A DNA stretch of 44,034 nt from Paracoccaceae bacterium (GCA_019429405.1 JAHYIZ010000001.1:1-44034), one strand, 5' to 3'. Positions 7,045 to 16,368 are shown, numbered from the stretch's first letter. A program made the numbers and translations. The notes: generated by a model not told the origin, from the letters alone.

Positions 7045-8781
7045 ATGACCGAACCAGATCGGCGGCAGGGCTTGGCGGAACTGCGCGCCGCGCGCGCGCA
7101 GTCGAACGGTCTTTTTGCTGCGGTGTTTGCATTCAGCGTAGTCGTGAACCTGTTGATGCTGACCGGGCCGCTTTACATGTTGCAGATCTATGACCGGGTG
7201 CTTGGCAGCCAGTCGGAAGAAACTCTAGTTGCGCTGACAGTGCTGGTCGCATTCCTGTTCTTATGCATGGGCCTGCTTGACCATGTGCGGGGCAGACTCA
7301 TGGCCCGCGTCGGGGCCTGGTTTCAGGGCCAGCTGGACGCGCGGGTGTTCCGCGCCGCGGTGCGGCGACTGGCGCTTTTTCCCAGTGATCCGCTCGCGGC
7401 GCCGGCGCAGCGCGATCTGGAAGCGGTGCAGCGGTTTCTGGCCTCACCGGTGCTGATGGCACTGTTCGATTTGCCGTGGACGGCGCTGTTCATTGCCGCG
7501 ATCTTTGTCTTTCACCCGCTGCTTGGGTGGCTGGCGGTGGGCGGCGGCGCGCTGCTGATCTTGGTTACGCTGCTCAACCAGTGGCTGACACGAGCGCCAC
7601 TTGAACGTACCAATCGCGCCGCGATCGGGGCCGAACGGTTTGCCGAAAGCCTCAAGGCCGAATCCGAGGTGATGCAGGCCCTTGGCATGGCGGGGGCGGG
7701 GTTTGCACGGTGGCAGCAGGCACGCGGGCTGGCGCTGAACCGCACGATAGCCTCAACCGATCTCATCGGCCTCTTTTCGGTGATCTCAAAAACCTTCCGG
7801 CTGTTCCTGCAGTCGGCAATGCTGGGGCTGGGCGCGTGGCTGGTGCTGCGGGGCGAACTGACGGCTGGCGCGATGATCGCAGGCTCGATCTTGCTGGGCC
7901 GTGCGCTGCAACCGGTCGAGGTTGCGGTGGCCCAATGGGCGCTGGTGCAGCGCGCGCAGGAAGGCTGGTGGCGGCTGGCAGCGCTGCTGACAGCCGAGCC
8001 CGCGCCGCTGCCGGTCATCGCGCTGCCGCGCCCGCGCGCCCTGCTGGACGTGCAGGGGCTGACCGTTGCGCCGCCGGGCGAGAATCGCGCGGTGCTGCGC
8101 GGGGTTGCCTTTCGGCTGGAACCGGGGCAGGCGCTGGGGGTGATCGGCCCCTCGGGGTCTGGCAAATCGACGTTGGCGCGCGCGTTGATTGGCGCTTGGC
8201 CCGCAGCGGGCGGCACGGTGCGGCTTGATGGCGCAACGCTGGCGCAATATGACCCCGATGTGCTGGGCAGCTACATCGGCTACTTGCCGCAGCGGGTGTC
8301 GCTGTTCGACGGCACAATAGCTGACAATATCGCCCGCCTGACCCCGGCACCTGACGGTGCGCAGGTGGTGGCAGCGGCGCGCCGGGCGGCTGCGCATGAG
8401 ATGGTCCTGCGCCTGCCTGACGGCTATGATACGCAGCTTTCCGCGCTAGGCGGGCGGCTCTCGGGCGGCCAGACCCAACGCATCGGCCTCGCGCGGGCAC
8501 TTTATGGCGAGCCGCTTCTACTGGTGCTCGACGAGCCGAATTCGAACCTCGACAACGAAGGCTCGACCGCGCTCAACCTTGCGATCAGAGCGGTCAAGGC
8601 CGCCGGGGGGGCGGTGCTGATCATGGCGCACCGGCCCTCGGCGATCCTGGAATGCGATCTTCTTTTGGTACTCGATGCCGGTATCGCCCGTGCCTTCGGC
8701 CCGCGCGACCGGGTGCTGAGCGAGATGGTGCAGAACCATGCCGAAATCACGGCCAATCCCGGCCCCGGGGGTGTGCGATGA
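7045..8781 (+). CDS. Type I secretion system permease/ATPase (PrtD family)
   Basis: A 578-residue half-size ABC exporter. An N-terminal membrane domain has about five or six helices from residue 22 to 290, including GPLYMLQIYDRVLGSQSEETL, the hallmark start of PrtD-type proteins. The nucleotide-binding domain carries Walker A GPSGSGKST (368-376), the signature LSGGQ (472-476) and Walker B LLLVLDEP (491-498). No N-terminal C39 peptidase is present, so it should export proteins with C-terminal uncleaved RTX-type signals. The membrane-fusion gene follows with an ATGA overlap. GGAAGG lies about nine bases before the ATG. The FG-GAP/RTX protein at 13237-15111 is the natural candidate substrate. 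No TolC-like outer membrane gene is present. Confidence 0.94.
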   Translation: MTEPDRRQGLAELRAARAQSNGLFAAVFAFSVVVNLLMLTGPLYMLQIYDRVLGSQSEETLVALTVLVAFLFLCMGLLDHVRGRLMARVGAWFQGQLDARVFRAAVRRLALFPSDPLAAPAQRDLEAVQRFLASPVLMALFDLPWTALFIAAIFVFHPLLGWLAVGGGALLILVTLLNQWLTRAPLERTNRAAIGAERFAESLKAESEVMQALGMAGAGFARWQQARGLALNRTIASTDLIGLFSVISKTFRLFLQSAMLGLGAWLVLRGELTAGAMIAGSILLGRALQPVEVAVAQWALVQRAQEGWWRLAALLTAEPAPLPVIALPRPRALLDVQGLTVAPPGENRAVLRGVAFRLEPGQALGVIGPSGSGKSTLARALIGAWPAAGGTVRLDGATLAQYDPDVLGSYIGYLPQRVSLFDGTIADNIARLTPAPDGAQVVAAARRAAAHEMVLRLPDGYDTQLSALGGRLSGGQTQRIGLARALYGEPLLLVLDEPNSNLDNEGSTALNLAIRAVKAAGGAVLIMAHRPSAILECDLLLVLDAGIARAFGPRDRVLSEMVQNHAEITANPGPGGVR

Positions 8782-10088
8782 GGGCGCCCTGCGAAAACGC
8801 GCGTGGTTCGGCGCGCCGCTATCTGGTGATCGGTGTGGCGACACTTGCCGTTCTGCTCGGCGGCTTTGGCGTCTGGTCGGTTATGGCCACGATCTCCGGC
8901 GCAGTGGTGGTGCCGGGGCGGATCGAGGTGGAACAGAATCGCCAGATCGTGCAGCACCCCGATGGCGGCGTGGTCGCCTCGATCCATGTCGCCGAGGGCG
9001 CGCGGGTCGCGGCGGGCGACCTCTTGCTGCGGCTTGACGGCGCGGCGCTCGGTTCAGAGCTTGCCATCGTCGAAGGCCACCTTTTCGAAGTCTTCGCCCG
9101 CCGTGGCCGGCTTGAGGCAGAGCGTGACGGTGCAGACGAAATCGCGTTTCCGGCCGAGCTTTTGCGCATCGCCGCCGAACGCCCCGAGGTAGCAGAGCTG
9201 GTCGAAGGGCAGCGGCGGCTCTTTGCGGCGCGGCGCGAGACGCTGGCGCAGCAGACCGACAAGCTTGCCGAACAACGCGGCCAGATCGCCAGCCAGATCG
9301 ACGGCATAGATGCGCAAAGCGCCGCGCTCACCCGGCAGCTGGACCTGATCGAACGAGAGCGTGCCAGCCAGCAGGATCTGCTCGACAAGGGGTTGGCGCA
9401 GGCCAGCCGCGTGCTTGCGCTGGCGCGCGAGACGGCGCGGCTGCAAGGCGATGTCGGCGGCCTTGCCGCCAGTCGCGCGCAGTCGGCCGGCCGCAGCGCC
9501 GAGATCGAAATCGAGGCGCTGCGCCTTGCCGCTGCGCGCCGCGAAGAGGCAAGCAACATGCTGCGCGACATCGGCTACCGCGAGCTGGAGCTGGCCGAGC
9601 GCCGCCGCGCGCTGGCTGAACGGATACTGCGGCTTGACGTCGTTGCCCCGGTCTCGGGTGTCGTGCTCGGGTTGCAGGTCACCACGCCACGCGCCGTTCT
9701 GCGCGCCGCCGACCCGGTGCTCTACCTGATCCCACAAGACCGCCCGCTGGTGATCGCGGTGCAGGTTTCGCCGCTCCACATCGATCAGGTGCGTGTGGGG
9801 CAGCCTGCAAGACTGGTGTTTCCTACATTTTCGGTACGCACCGCGCCCGAAATAAACGGCCAAGTCAGCCTGATTTCGGCCGACGCGCTCACCGACAGCC
9901 GCACCCAGGCCACCTACTACCGCGCCGAAATCGTGCTCGATGCGGACCAGATTGCGGCACTGGGCGGGCTGGCCTTGATGCCCGGCATGCCCGTTGAAGC
10001 TTTCCTGCGCACTGAGGCGCGCACCCCGCTGGCCTATCTTATCAAGCCCTTCACCGACTATTTTTCCCACGCATTTCGGGAACATTGA
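8778..10088 (+). CDS. Type I secretion membrane fusion protein, HlyD family
   Basis: A 436-residue periplasmic adaptor linking the ABC exporter to an outer-membrane channel. A short cytoplasmic tail and one membrane helix (about 14-36) precede the GRIEVEQNRQIVQHPDGGVV segment typical of HlyD/PrtE. A split lipoyl-like domain (VHVAEGARVAAGDLLLRLDG) follows, then a long heptad-rich coiled coil (about 120-310) and a C-terminal beta-barrel that includes TPRAVLRAADPVLYLIPQDRPLVI. The start at 8778 overlaps the stop of the ATPase gene (ATGA), so the two are coupled. A 221-bp gap follows before manC. The family is certain; the cargo is inferred from proximity. Confidence 0.93.
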   Translation: MRAPCENARGSARRYLVIGVATLAVLLGGFGVWSVMATISGAVVVPGRIEVEQNRQIVQHPDGGVVASIHVAEGARVAAGDLLLRLDGAALGSELAIVEGHLFEVFARRGRLEAERDGADEIAFPAELLRIAAERPEVAELVEGQRRLFAARRETLAQQTDKLAEQRGQIASQIDGIDAQSAALTRQLDLIERERASQQDLLDKGLAQASRVLALARETARLQGDVGGLAASRAQSAGRSAEIEIEALRLAAARREEASNMLRDIGYRELELAERRRALAERILRLDVVAPVSGVVLGLQVTTPRAVLRAADPVLYLIPQDRPLVIAVQVSPLHIDQVRVGQPARLVFPTFSVRTAPEINGQVSLISADALTDSRTQATYYRAEIVLDADQIAALGGLALMPGMPVEAFLRTEARTPLAYLIKPFTDYFSHAFREH

Positions 10089-10244
10089 ACAGCCAGGCCG
10101 CAGTACCGGCGAAAATTTCGGCGAGGCGGGGCGCCGCGGTCGAATGCCCGCGATGTGGTGCTGCCGCAACCTAAAGTGCGGGTGCTGCACCAACATTTGG
10201 CAGATGCCTTGAAATTCGCGCGCGACTGGGTCAGGGGTTAGCAA

Positions 10245-10265
10245 CCGCCGCGCCCGGCGCGGCGG
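10245..10265. other. Perfect 9-bp GC inverted repeat before manC
   Basis: CCGCCGCGC, a 3-base loop, then GCGCGGCGG. It lies 157 bases after the membrane-fusion gene and 45 bases before the manC ATG. No T-run follows (only AATTT), so it is a poor intrinsic terminator. It could stabilise the 3' end of the secretion mRNA or act in the manC leader. Confidence 0.5.
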
Positions 10266-10309
10266 AATTTCGCAAATAGCGCTCCAGGTTTTGAAATTAT
10301 GGTATCCGC

Positions 10310-11746
10310 ATGCATTCCTCAGCTCTGATTCACCCCGTGATCCTCTGCGGTGGTGCGGGCACGCGGCTTTGGCCCTTGTCGCGGCAAAGCTACCCCAAGC
10401 AGTTTTCGCGGCTGATGGGCGAGGAGAGCCTGTTTCAGGCCTCGGCGCGGCGGACCGCAGGCGGCGGGTTTGCGGCGCCGGTGGTGGTCACGGGCGATGC
10501 CTTCCGGTTCATCGTGACCGAGCAGCTGGCGGCGGTCGGGGTTGCCCCGGCGGCAATCGTGATCGAACCCGAGGGGCGCAACACTGCGCCTGCGGTGCTT
10601 GCGGCGGCGCTTTTGCTGGCGCAGCGCGACCCCGAGGCGCTGATGCTGGTGGCGCCGTCCGACCATGTCATTGCAGATGCGCAGGCGTTCCGTGCCGCAG
10701 TTGCTGCGGCGGCACCAAGCGCGCTGGCGGGAATGCTTGTCACCTTCGGCATCGCCCCCACTCGCGCCGAAACCGGCTATGGCTATCTTGAGCTCGCGCC
10801 CGGTGCCGATGCCGCAGCGGTCGCGCCGCAGCCACTGGCGCGGTTCGTCGAAAAGCCCGATGCCCCGCGCGCCGCGGCAATGCTGGCAGAGGGCAACTAT
10901 CTTTGGAACGCGGGCATCTTCCTTTTTACCGCCGCCACCCTGCTTGCCGCGTTTCGCGCGCATTGCCCCGACCTGCTGGAAGATGTGGCCGAGGCGGTTG
11001 CCAGCGCGAAGTCCGACCTCGGCTTTACCCGGCTTGCCCCTGAACCCTGGGCGCGGGTGCGCGACATCTCGATTGACTATGCGATCATGGAAAAAGCCGC
11101 GAACCTTGCGGTGATGCCCTATGGCGCGGGCTGGTCAGACCTTGGCGGCTGGGATGCGGTCTGGCAGGAAACCGGCCCAGATGGCGCGGGCAATGTGACA
11201 TCGGATCATGCCACCGCGATTGGCTGCACCGGCAGCTTGCTGCGCTCTGAGGCAGAAGGGGTGGAACTGGTCGGCATCGGCCTGCACGACATCATCGCGG
11301 TGGCGATGCCCGATGCGGTGCTGGTCGCCAGCCGCGCCGACAGCCAGCGCGTGAAAGACGCGGTGGCGGCACTGCGCGCGCGCGGCGCCCGGCAGGCGAC
11401 GGCATTCCCGACCGATCACCGCCCATGGGGCTGGTTTGAAAGCCTCGCCATGGGCGAGCGCTTTCAGGTCAAGCGGATCGTCGTCAAACCCGGTGCGGCG
11501 CTCAGCCTGCAAAGCCACCACCACCGATCCGAGCACTGGATCGTGGTGCAGGGCACGGCGCGCGTGACGATTGACGGCGAGGTGCGACTGATCACCGAGA
11601 ACCAGTCGGTCTACATCCCGCTGGGCGCCATGCACCGGATGGAAAATCCCGGCAAACTTCCGATGGTGCTGATCGAGGTGCAGACGGGCAGCTACCTCGG
11701 CGAGGACGACATCATCCGCTATGAGGATGTCTATGCTCGCAGCTAA
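10310..11746 (+). CDS. manC: Mannose-1-phosphate guanylyltransferase / mannose-6-phosphate isomerase
   Basis: A bifunctional 478-residue enzyme of the ManC/CpsB/AlgA type. It makes GDP-mannose from mannose-1-phosphate and GTP, and isomerises fructose-6-phosphate and mannose-6-phosphate. The nucleotidyltransferase part shows GGAGTRLWPLSR (14-25), PSDHVI, FVEKP, NAGIFLF and GWSDLGGWDAVW. The C-terminal cupin has RPWGWFESL, the metal-binding SHHHRSEHWIVVQG and IPLGAMHRMENPG. Length matches the fused family. The ATG at 10310 has only a weak ribosome site. It is followed by manB with a 14-base overlap, so both GDP-mannose steps sit together. Placement beside a type I exporter suggests supply for a secreted polysaccharide or surface glycan, which is inference. 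Confidence 0.95.
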   Translation: MHSSALIHPVILCGGAGTRLWPLSRQSYPKQFSRLMGEESLFQASARRTAGGGFAAPVVVTGDAFRFIVTEQLAAVGVAPAAIVIEPEGRNTAPAVLAAALLLAQRDPEALMLVAPSDHVIADAQAFRAAVAAAAPSALAGMLVTFGIAPTRAETGYGYLELAPGADAAAVAPQPLARFVEKPDAPRAAAMLAEGNYLWNAGIFLFTAATLLAAFRAHCPDLLEDVAEAVASAKSDLGFTRLAPEPWARVRDISIDYAIMEKAANLAVMPYGAGWSDLGGWDAVWQETGPDGAGNVTSDHATAIGCTGSLLRSEAEGVELVGIGLHDIIAVAMPDAVLVASRADSQRVKDAVAALRARGARQATAFPTDHRPWGWFESLAMGERFQVKRIVVKPGAALSLQSHHHRSEHWIVVQGTARVTIDGEVRLITENQSVYIPLGAMHRMENPGKLPMVLIEVQTGSYLGEDDIIRYEDVYARS

Positions 11747-13112
11747 GGTGCCGCCGCTCACCTGTTTCAAGGCCTATGATATTCGCGGCCGCCTTGGCCC
11801 CGAGTTGAATGAGGCTATCGCCCGGCGCATTGGGCGTGCCTTTGCCGAAGTGCTGGGGGCGCAGCGCGTGGTGCTGGGGCGCGATTGCCGCGCCTCGTCG
11901 GAAATGCTTGCGGCAGCGGTGGCCGCAGGGCTGATGGAAGCCGGGGTCGAGGTGCTGGACCTTGGCCTGTCGGGCACCGAAGAGATGTATTTTGCCACCA
12001 CACATCTGGGCGCGGATGGCGGCATCACCGTGACCGCGTCGCACAACCCGATGGAATGGAACGGCATGAAGATGGTGCGCGCGGGCTCGGCCCCGATCAG
12101 CGCCGACACCGGGCTAGCGGCAATCCGGGCGCTGGCGGAAAGCGGCGATTTTGCGCGCGCGCGCATGGGGGGGCGGATCACGCCGGCCGAGGGCACGCGG
12201 GCCGCCTATGTGGCGCGGGTGCTGTCTTTCGTCGATGTCGCGGCGCTGAGGCCGCTTCGGATTCTCGTCAATGCGGGCAATGGCGCGGCGGGGCCGACCT
12301 TTGATGCGCTGGCCGCAGTACTTGCCGCAGCGGGCGCCCCGCTGGTTTTCGAGCGGCTGCATCACGACCCCGACGGCAGCTTTCCCAATGGCATCCCGAA
12401 CCCGCTTCTGCCCGAGAACCAGCCGGTGACCGCGAGGGCCGTGGTGGCGGCGGGCGCCGATTTTGGCGTGGCATGGGATGGCGATTTCGACCGCTGTTTT
12501 CTGTTCGATCACACCGGCGCCTTCATTCCCGGCGAATATGTGGTGGGCCTGCTCGCCGAAGCATTTCTGGCCAGGGAACCCGGCGCGAAGATCGTGCATG
12601 ACCCGCGCGTGATCTGGAACACGGCAGATGTGGTTGCGCGGGCGGGCGGGCAGGCCATTGCCTCACGCACCGGGCACGCCTTCCTCAAACGGGCGCTGCG
12701 CGATACCGGCGCGGTTTACGGCGGCGAGATGTCGGCGCACCACTATTTCCGCGACTTCATGTGCTGCGACAGCGGCATGATCCCGTGGCTGTTGGTGGCC
12801 GAACTGGTCAGCCGCCGCGATGTGCCGCTGGCCGAAATCCTGGCCGAGCGGCGCGCCGCCTTTCCGTCATCGGGCGAGATCAACTTTCGCGTGGCCGATG
12901 TGGCCGCCGCCGTGGCGCGCGTCGAGGCCGCCTATGCCGCGGCCGCCACCGACCGCGACGAGACCGATGGCCTCAGCCTCAGCTTCCCCGGTTGGCGCTT
13001 CAACCTGCGCGCCTCCAACACCGAACCGCTGTTGCGACTCAACGTCGAGTCGCGGGGCGATACTGCGATGGTGCAGCGTGCAGTTGCGCAGATCGCCGCG
13101 CTGATCGGCTAG
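11733..13112 (+). CDS. manB: Phosphomannomutase (phosphohexomutase family)
   Basis: A 459-residue alpha-D-phosphohexomutase that interconverts mannose-6-phosphate and mannose-1-phosphate through a phosphoserine. Visible are FKAYDIRG at the start, the phosphoserine loop TASHNPMEWNG (about 100), the Mg-binding DGDFDR (about 249), the sugar-binding GEMSAHHYF (about 331), which favours phosphomannomutase, and the phosphate-binding RASNTEPLLR (about 426). Three in-frame ATGs occur at 11721, 11727 and 11733. The last was chosen because the protein start fits the family and GAGGA lies just upstream inside manC. A dual phosphoglucomutase activity is possible. It ends 124 bp from the convergent FG-GAP gene. 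Confidence 0.94.
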   Translation: MLAAKVPPLTCFKAYDIRGRLGPELNEAIARRIGRAFAEVLGAQRVVLGRDCRASSEMLAAAVAAGLMEAGVEVLDLGLSGTEEMYFATTHLGADGGITVTASHNPMEWNGMKMVRAGSAPISADTGLAAIRALAESGDFARARMGGRITPAEGTRAAYVARVLSFVDVAALRPLRILVNAGNGAAGPTFDALAAVLAAAGAPLVFERLHHDPDGSFPNGIPNPLLPENQPVTARAVVAAGADFGVAWDGDFDRCFLFDHTGAFIPGEYVVGLLAEAFLAREPGAKIVHDPRVIWNTADVVARAGGQAIASRTGHAFLKRALRDTGAVYGGEMSAHHYFRDFMCCDSGMIPWLLVAELVSRRDVPLAEILAERRAAFPSSGEINFRVADVAAAVARVEAAYAAAATDRDETDGLSLSFPGWRFNLRASNTEPLLRLNVESRGDTAMVQRAVAQIAALIG

Positions 13113-13236
13113 CTGCTGAAAGAATGGGCCTAAATTTGCCTTAGACCTTCATCCCGAGCAGGGTTGAAGATGAAAAGGCCAGCGGCACTGCTGCGGCCCA
13201 ACGCGGGTTGCGCCCCGCCTTAGTCTTTCCCCATCG

Positions 13237-15111
13237 TCATGTGAACAGGAAATCGCTCGACTCGATCAGTGCCGGGTCGATGCCGCGCAACACCATGCGG
13301 GTGCCGTCGGTGCTGCGCAGTTCGGCGTCGCTGGCGCCATAGGCCAATATCAAAAGGGCAGACGCGGCGTAGCCAACAACCTCGATCCGGTCGAGGCCAA
13401 GCTCGAAGTCGTAGACAATGTCGAGCCCGCCGCCCGAAGCGAACACGAACCGATCGGCCCCGGCGCCGCCATAAAGCCGGTCGGTTCCTGCCCCACCATC
13501 CAGCCGGTCATCGCCACCTTTGCCGTAAAGGTAATCATTGCCGCCAAGGCCAAGAATCTGGTCGGCCTCGCCAGTTCCGGAAAGGGTGTCGTTGCCGCTA
13601 GTGCCGGTTACCTGCGCCGCCGCTTTGCCATAGATCACATAGGCCGCACCGGCATCAGGTCCGCCAGCGTCGCTGCCATGCGCGCCGATAATCAGGTCGT
13701 CATAACCGTCGCCGTTGACATCGCCTGCGGTGGCCACGCTGAAACCGGTATTATCCCAGGTCGCTGCCCCCTGGAGCAGAAACCCATCAGCAGAATTGAG
13801 GTTGCCAAGGTCGATATCGGCGCGCGTGCTACCTGCCCTGCCGAAAATCACATAGGCCGAGCCAGAGTCATTTCCGCCTGCGTTGCTCCATGGCGCACCG
13901 ACAATCAGGTCTGCATAGCCGTCGCCGTTGACATCACCAGCCGACGAAACGCTCCACCCCGCTCGGTCCCCCGCCATCGGCCCCGAAAGGCGGAAACCGT
14001 CAGCGGCGGCGAGATTGCCGAAATTGATATCGGCACGCGAGCCGCCAGCCCGGCCAAAAACCACATAGGCAGCGCCGGCATAGCTGCCTGCTGCGTTGCT
14101 TGCCTGCGCCCCGATGATCAGATCATCAAGACCATCGCCGTTGATGTCGCCCGCCGAGGCCACGCTCCATCCGGCTTGCTCGCCTGCGATCGGTTGAAGG
14201 CGGAAGCCATCGGTAGCGGCGATGCTGCCGAGGTCGATATCGGCGCGCGTGCTGCCTGCCCGGCCGTAGATCACATAGGCAGCACCGGCATCGCCGCCGC
14301 CAGCGTCGCTTCCATATGCCCCAACGATCAGATCAGCGTTGCCATCGCCATTGATGTCGCCCGCAGACGAAACGCTGAACCCCGCATAGTCCGCCGCGGC
14401 CGCCCCCAGAAGCCGGAAACCGTCGGCTGCGCCGAGGTGGCCAAGGTCGATGTCGGGGCGCGTGCCGCCCGCCTGGCCGTAGATGACATAGCTGGCCCCG
14501 GCATCATTTCCGCCTGCGTCGTTCCACGGCGCGCCGACGATCAGGTCATCGTAGCCATCGCCGTTGACATCGCCCGCAGACGCGACGCTGTAGCCAGCCT
14601 GGTCCCCCGCCGCCTCTGCAAGCAGGCGGAACCCGTCGCCAGCCGCAAGCCCGGCAAGACCTATGTCGGCACGCGTGGTGCCTGACTGGCCAAAGATCAC
14701 ATACGCCGCGCCAGCCCAACCCGCGCCGGTATCGGCCCAAGGGGCGCCGATGATGAGGTCGCCAACACCATCGCCGTTGATGTCACCCGCCGACGAAACG
14801 CTGAGTTGGGCATCGCCCCACGCCACGCCACCCTGCAGGCGATAGCCGTCAGCCGCGGCAAGGTTGCGAAGGTCGATATCGGGGCGCGTGCCCCCGGCCT
14901 TGCCATAAATAACATAGGCCAGGTTGGAACGGGTTCCGTCCGCATCACTTGCCTGCGCGCTGATGATCAGGTCAACAACGCCGTCGCCGTTGATATCACC
15001 CGCAGACGCAACGCTGTAACCCGCCAAATCCCCTGCCGCCCCCCCCAGAAGACGAAATCCCTCCGCCGGAGCAAGGGCACTGAGATCAATAATGCTTGCG
15101 CTTCCAGCCAT
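13237..15111 (-). CDS. FG-GAP beta-propeller protein with RTX calcium-binding tail
   Basis: A 624-residue secreted protein. Residues 8 to about 500 form seven consecutive repeats of 70-71 residues. Each repeat has a GFRLxG start, SVASAGDINGDGxxDLIIGA and AGAAYVIYGxAGGTRxD. The DxNGDGxxD loops bind calcium as in integrin alpha FG-GAP repeats, and seven units predict one closed seven-bladed propeller. Residues about 502-560 carry RTX nonapeptides (GGNDYLYGKGGDDRLDGGAG, GGAGADRFVF), followed by a roughly 65-residue C-terminal region as in type I secretion substrates. There is no N-terminal signal peptide, as expected for that route. The type I exporter lies 3 kb away on the other strand. An adhesin or surface-layer role is likely, but an enzyme is not excluded. 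Confidence 0.93.
   Translation of the reverse strand: MAGSASIIDLSALAPAEGFRLLGGAAGDLAGYSVASAGDINGDGVVDLIISAQASDADGTRSNLAYVIYGKAGGTRPDIDLRNLAAADGYRLQGGVAWGDAQLSVSSAGDINGDGVGDLIIGAPWADTGAGWAGAAYVIFGQSGTTRADIGLAGLAAGDGFRLLAEAAGDQAGYSVASAGDVNGDGYDDLIVGAPWNDAGGNDAGASYVIYGQAGGTRPDIDLGHLGAADGFRLLGAAAADYAGFSVSSAGDINGDGNADLIVGAYGSDAGGGDAGAAYVIYGRAGSTRADIDLGSIAATDGFRLQPIAGEQAGWSVASAGDINGDGLDDLIIGAQASNAAGSYAGAAYVVFGRAGGSRADINFGNLAAADGFRLSGPMAGDRAGWSVSSAGDVNGDGYADLIVGAPWSNAGGNDSGSAYVIFGRAGSTRADIDLGNLNSADGFLLQGAATWDNTGFSVATAGDVNGDGYDDLIIGAHGSDAGGPDAGAAYVIYGKAAAQVTGTSGNDTLSGTGEADQILGLGGNDYLYGKGGDDRLDGGAGTDRLYGGAGADRFVFASGGGLDIVYDFELGLDRIEVVGYAASALLILAYGASDAELRSTDGTRMVLRGIDPALIESSDFLFT
13612..15090 (-). repeat. 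Seven tandem ~213-bp FG-GAP coding repeats
   Basis: The DNA for the seven propeller blades repeats with a period of about 213 bp (210 bp for blade five). The most constant part codes for SAGD(I/V)NGDG and is seen seven times as near-identical gccgtcgccgttgacatc-like stretches on the plus strand. Such repeats can change number by recombination or slippage. They are protein-coding repeats, not a CRISPR array. Confidence 0.9.
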
Positions 15112-15257
15112 GGCAGGTGCCCCGGTTTATAGGGTCTCGGCTCAACCTAGCCATGCAGGATTTAAGAACTTCATAACGTCTGGCGACTTTTGCGACGCAC
15201 CCGGCTTTGCGCGCGCGACGGTCGATTGCATCGGATGGGCAGGGCGACGTTGGCAGC

Positions 15258-16364
15258 TTACAGGCGCAGGCCGCTGGCGGCGTCGAACAGCTTCGCCTTG
15301 TCCATCTCTACCTCGAAATTGAACATCGACCCTTCTGGCCGCGCGTCTTGCGGGCGCACCCTTGCGATCAGGTCCTGGCCGCCGATTTCGAACACGATCA
15401 TCGTGTCCGGCCCGGTCGGCTCGACCACCGCCACCGGCAGATCAAAGCAGAAACGGTTGGGGCCGGGCAGTTCCGACCCGGCCGCAAAAATCGTCTCGGG
15501 GCGCAGCCCCAGGATCACCTCTTGCCCGTCATGGTCGGCCACGCGGCGCGCCATTGCCTCGGGCAGCGGAAAGCGCAAGCCAGCCCCCGGCGCGCCGCAT
15601 TCCACGGCCATGCCGCCATCGCGCTGCAACCGCCCGGCGATCATGTTCATCGGCGGCGAACCCATGAAACCTGCAACGAACAGATCGGCCGGATCTTCGT
15701 ACACCGTGAGCGGGTCGGCAAACTGGCGAATCGTCCCCGCATCCATCACCGCGATGCGGGTGGCCAGCGTCATCGCCTCAATCTGGTCGTGGGTGACATA
15801 GACCACGGTCTTGCCAAGCCGCAGGTGCAGTTTCTTGATTTCGGTCCGCATCTCTATGCGCAGTTTCGCATCAAGGTTTGAAAGCGGCTCGTCAAACAAG
15901 AAGACCTCGGGCTTGCGCACCAGTGCCCGCCCCATCGCCACGCGCTGGCGCTGCCCGCCCGAAAGCTGCGCCGGTTTGCGGTCAAGATAGTTGTTGATCT
16001 GCAAGAGCGTGCTGAACTCTTGCACGGCGGCATCCTGCACCTGCCGGGGGATGTTGCGTACCGACATGCCGAAGGTGATGTTGTCGCGCACGGTCTTGGT
16101 CGGGTAGAGCGCGTAGGATTGAAACACCATCGCAATGTCGCGGTCGCGCGGCGGCACATCGTTGACGCGGCGCCCGCCAATGTAGATGTCGCCCGAGGTC
16201 AGCGTTTCCAACCCGGCGATCAGGTTGAGTAGGGTCGATTTTCCGCAGCCAGAGGGGCCGACCAGCACCACAAATTCGCCGGGCTCGATGGTCAGGTCAA
16301 TGCCCTTGATCACCTCGGTAGCGCCGAATTTCTTCCAGATTTCCGCAAGGCGAATATCCGACAT
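15258..16364 (-). CDS. Sugar ABC transporter ATP-binding protein (MalK/UgpC-like)
   Basis: A 368-residue ATPase that powers an inner-membrane sugar importer of the CUT1 class. Walker A GPSGCGKST (36-44), the Q-loop VFQSYALYP (80-88), signature LSGGQ (134-138), Walker B VFLFDEP (154-160) and H-loop THDQIEA (H192) are intact. A C-terminal OB/TOBE domain (GSPPMNM, EVILGLRPE) is typical of MalK/UgpC proteins that can take regulatory inputs. It is the last gene of a four-gene minus-strand operon (binding protein, two permeases, ATPase), with a four-base gap after the second permease. Function as the glucose/mannose importer ATPase follows from the binding protein. Confidence 0.95.
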   Translation of the reverse strand: MSDIRLAEIWKKFGATEVIKGIDLTIEPGEFVVLVGPSGCGKSTLLNLIAGLETLTSGDIYIGGRRVNDVPPRDRDIAMVFQSYALYPTKTVRDNITFGMSVRNIPRQVQDAAVQEFSTLLQINNYLDRKPAQLSGGQRQRVAMGRALVRKPEVFLFDEPLSNLDAKLRIEMRTEIKKLHLRLGKTVVYVTHDQIEAMTLATRIAVMDAGTIRQFADPLTVYEDPADLFVAGFMGSPPMNMIAGRLQRDGGMAVECGAPGAGLRFPLPEAMARRVADHDGQEVILGLRPETIFAAGSELPGPNRFCFDLPVAVVEPTGPDTMIVFEIGGQDLIARVRPQDARPEGSMFNFEVEMDKAKLFDAASGLRL

Positions 16365-16368
16365 ATTT

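Noticed and set aside
9054-10244. Minus-strand open frame (396 codons) over the membrane-fusion gene
   Set aside because: Antisense shadow; the plus-strand protein has clear HlyD features.
10089-10309. Possible small gene between the membrane-fusion gene and manC
   Set aside because: The short frames there lack ribosome sites and motifs; only an inverted repeat stands out.
13678-14685. Plus-strand repetitive open frame opposite the FG-GAP gene
   Set aside because: Its repeats only mirror the propeller repeats; the minus-strand product has calcium loops and an RTX tail.
13612-15090. Regular repeats resembling a CRISPR array
   Set aside because: The period is about 213 bp, the repeats are in frame and encode protein blades, and there are no spacers or cas genes.
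15112-15257. Promoter or terminator in the gap between the FG-GAP gene and the sugar ATPase gene
   Set aside because: No convincing -35/-10 pair or terminator hairpin could be fixed by eye.
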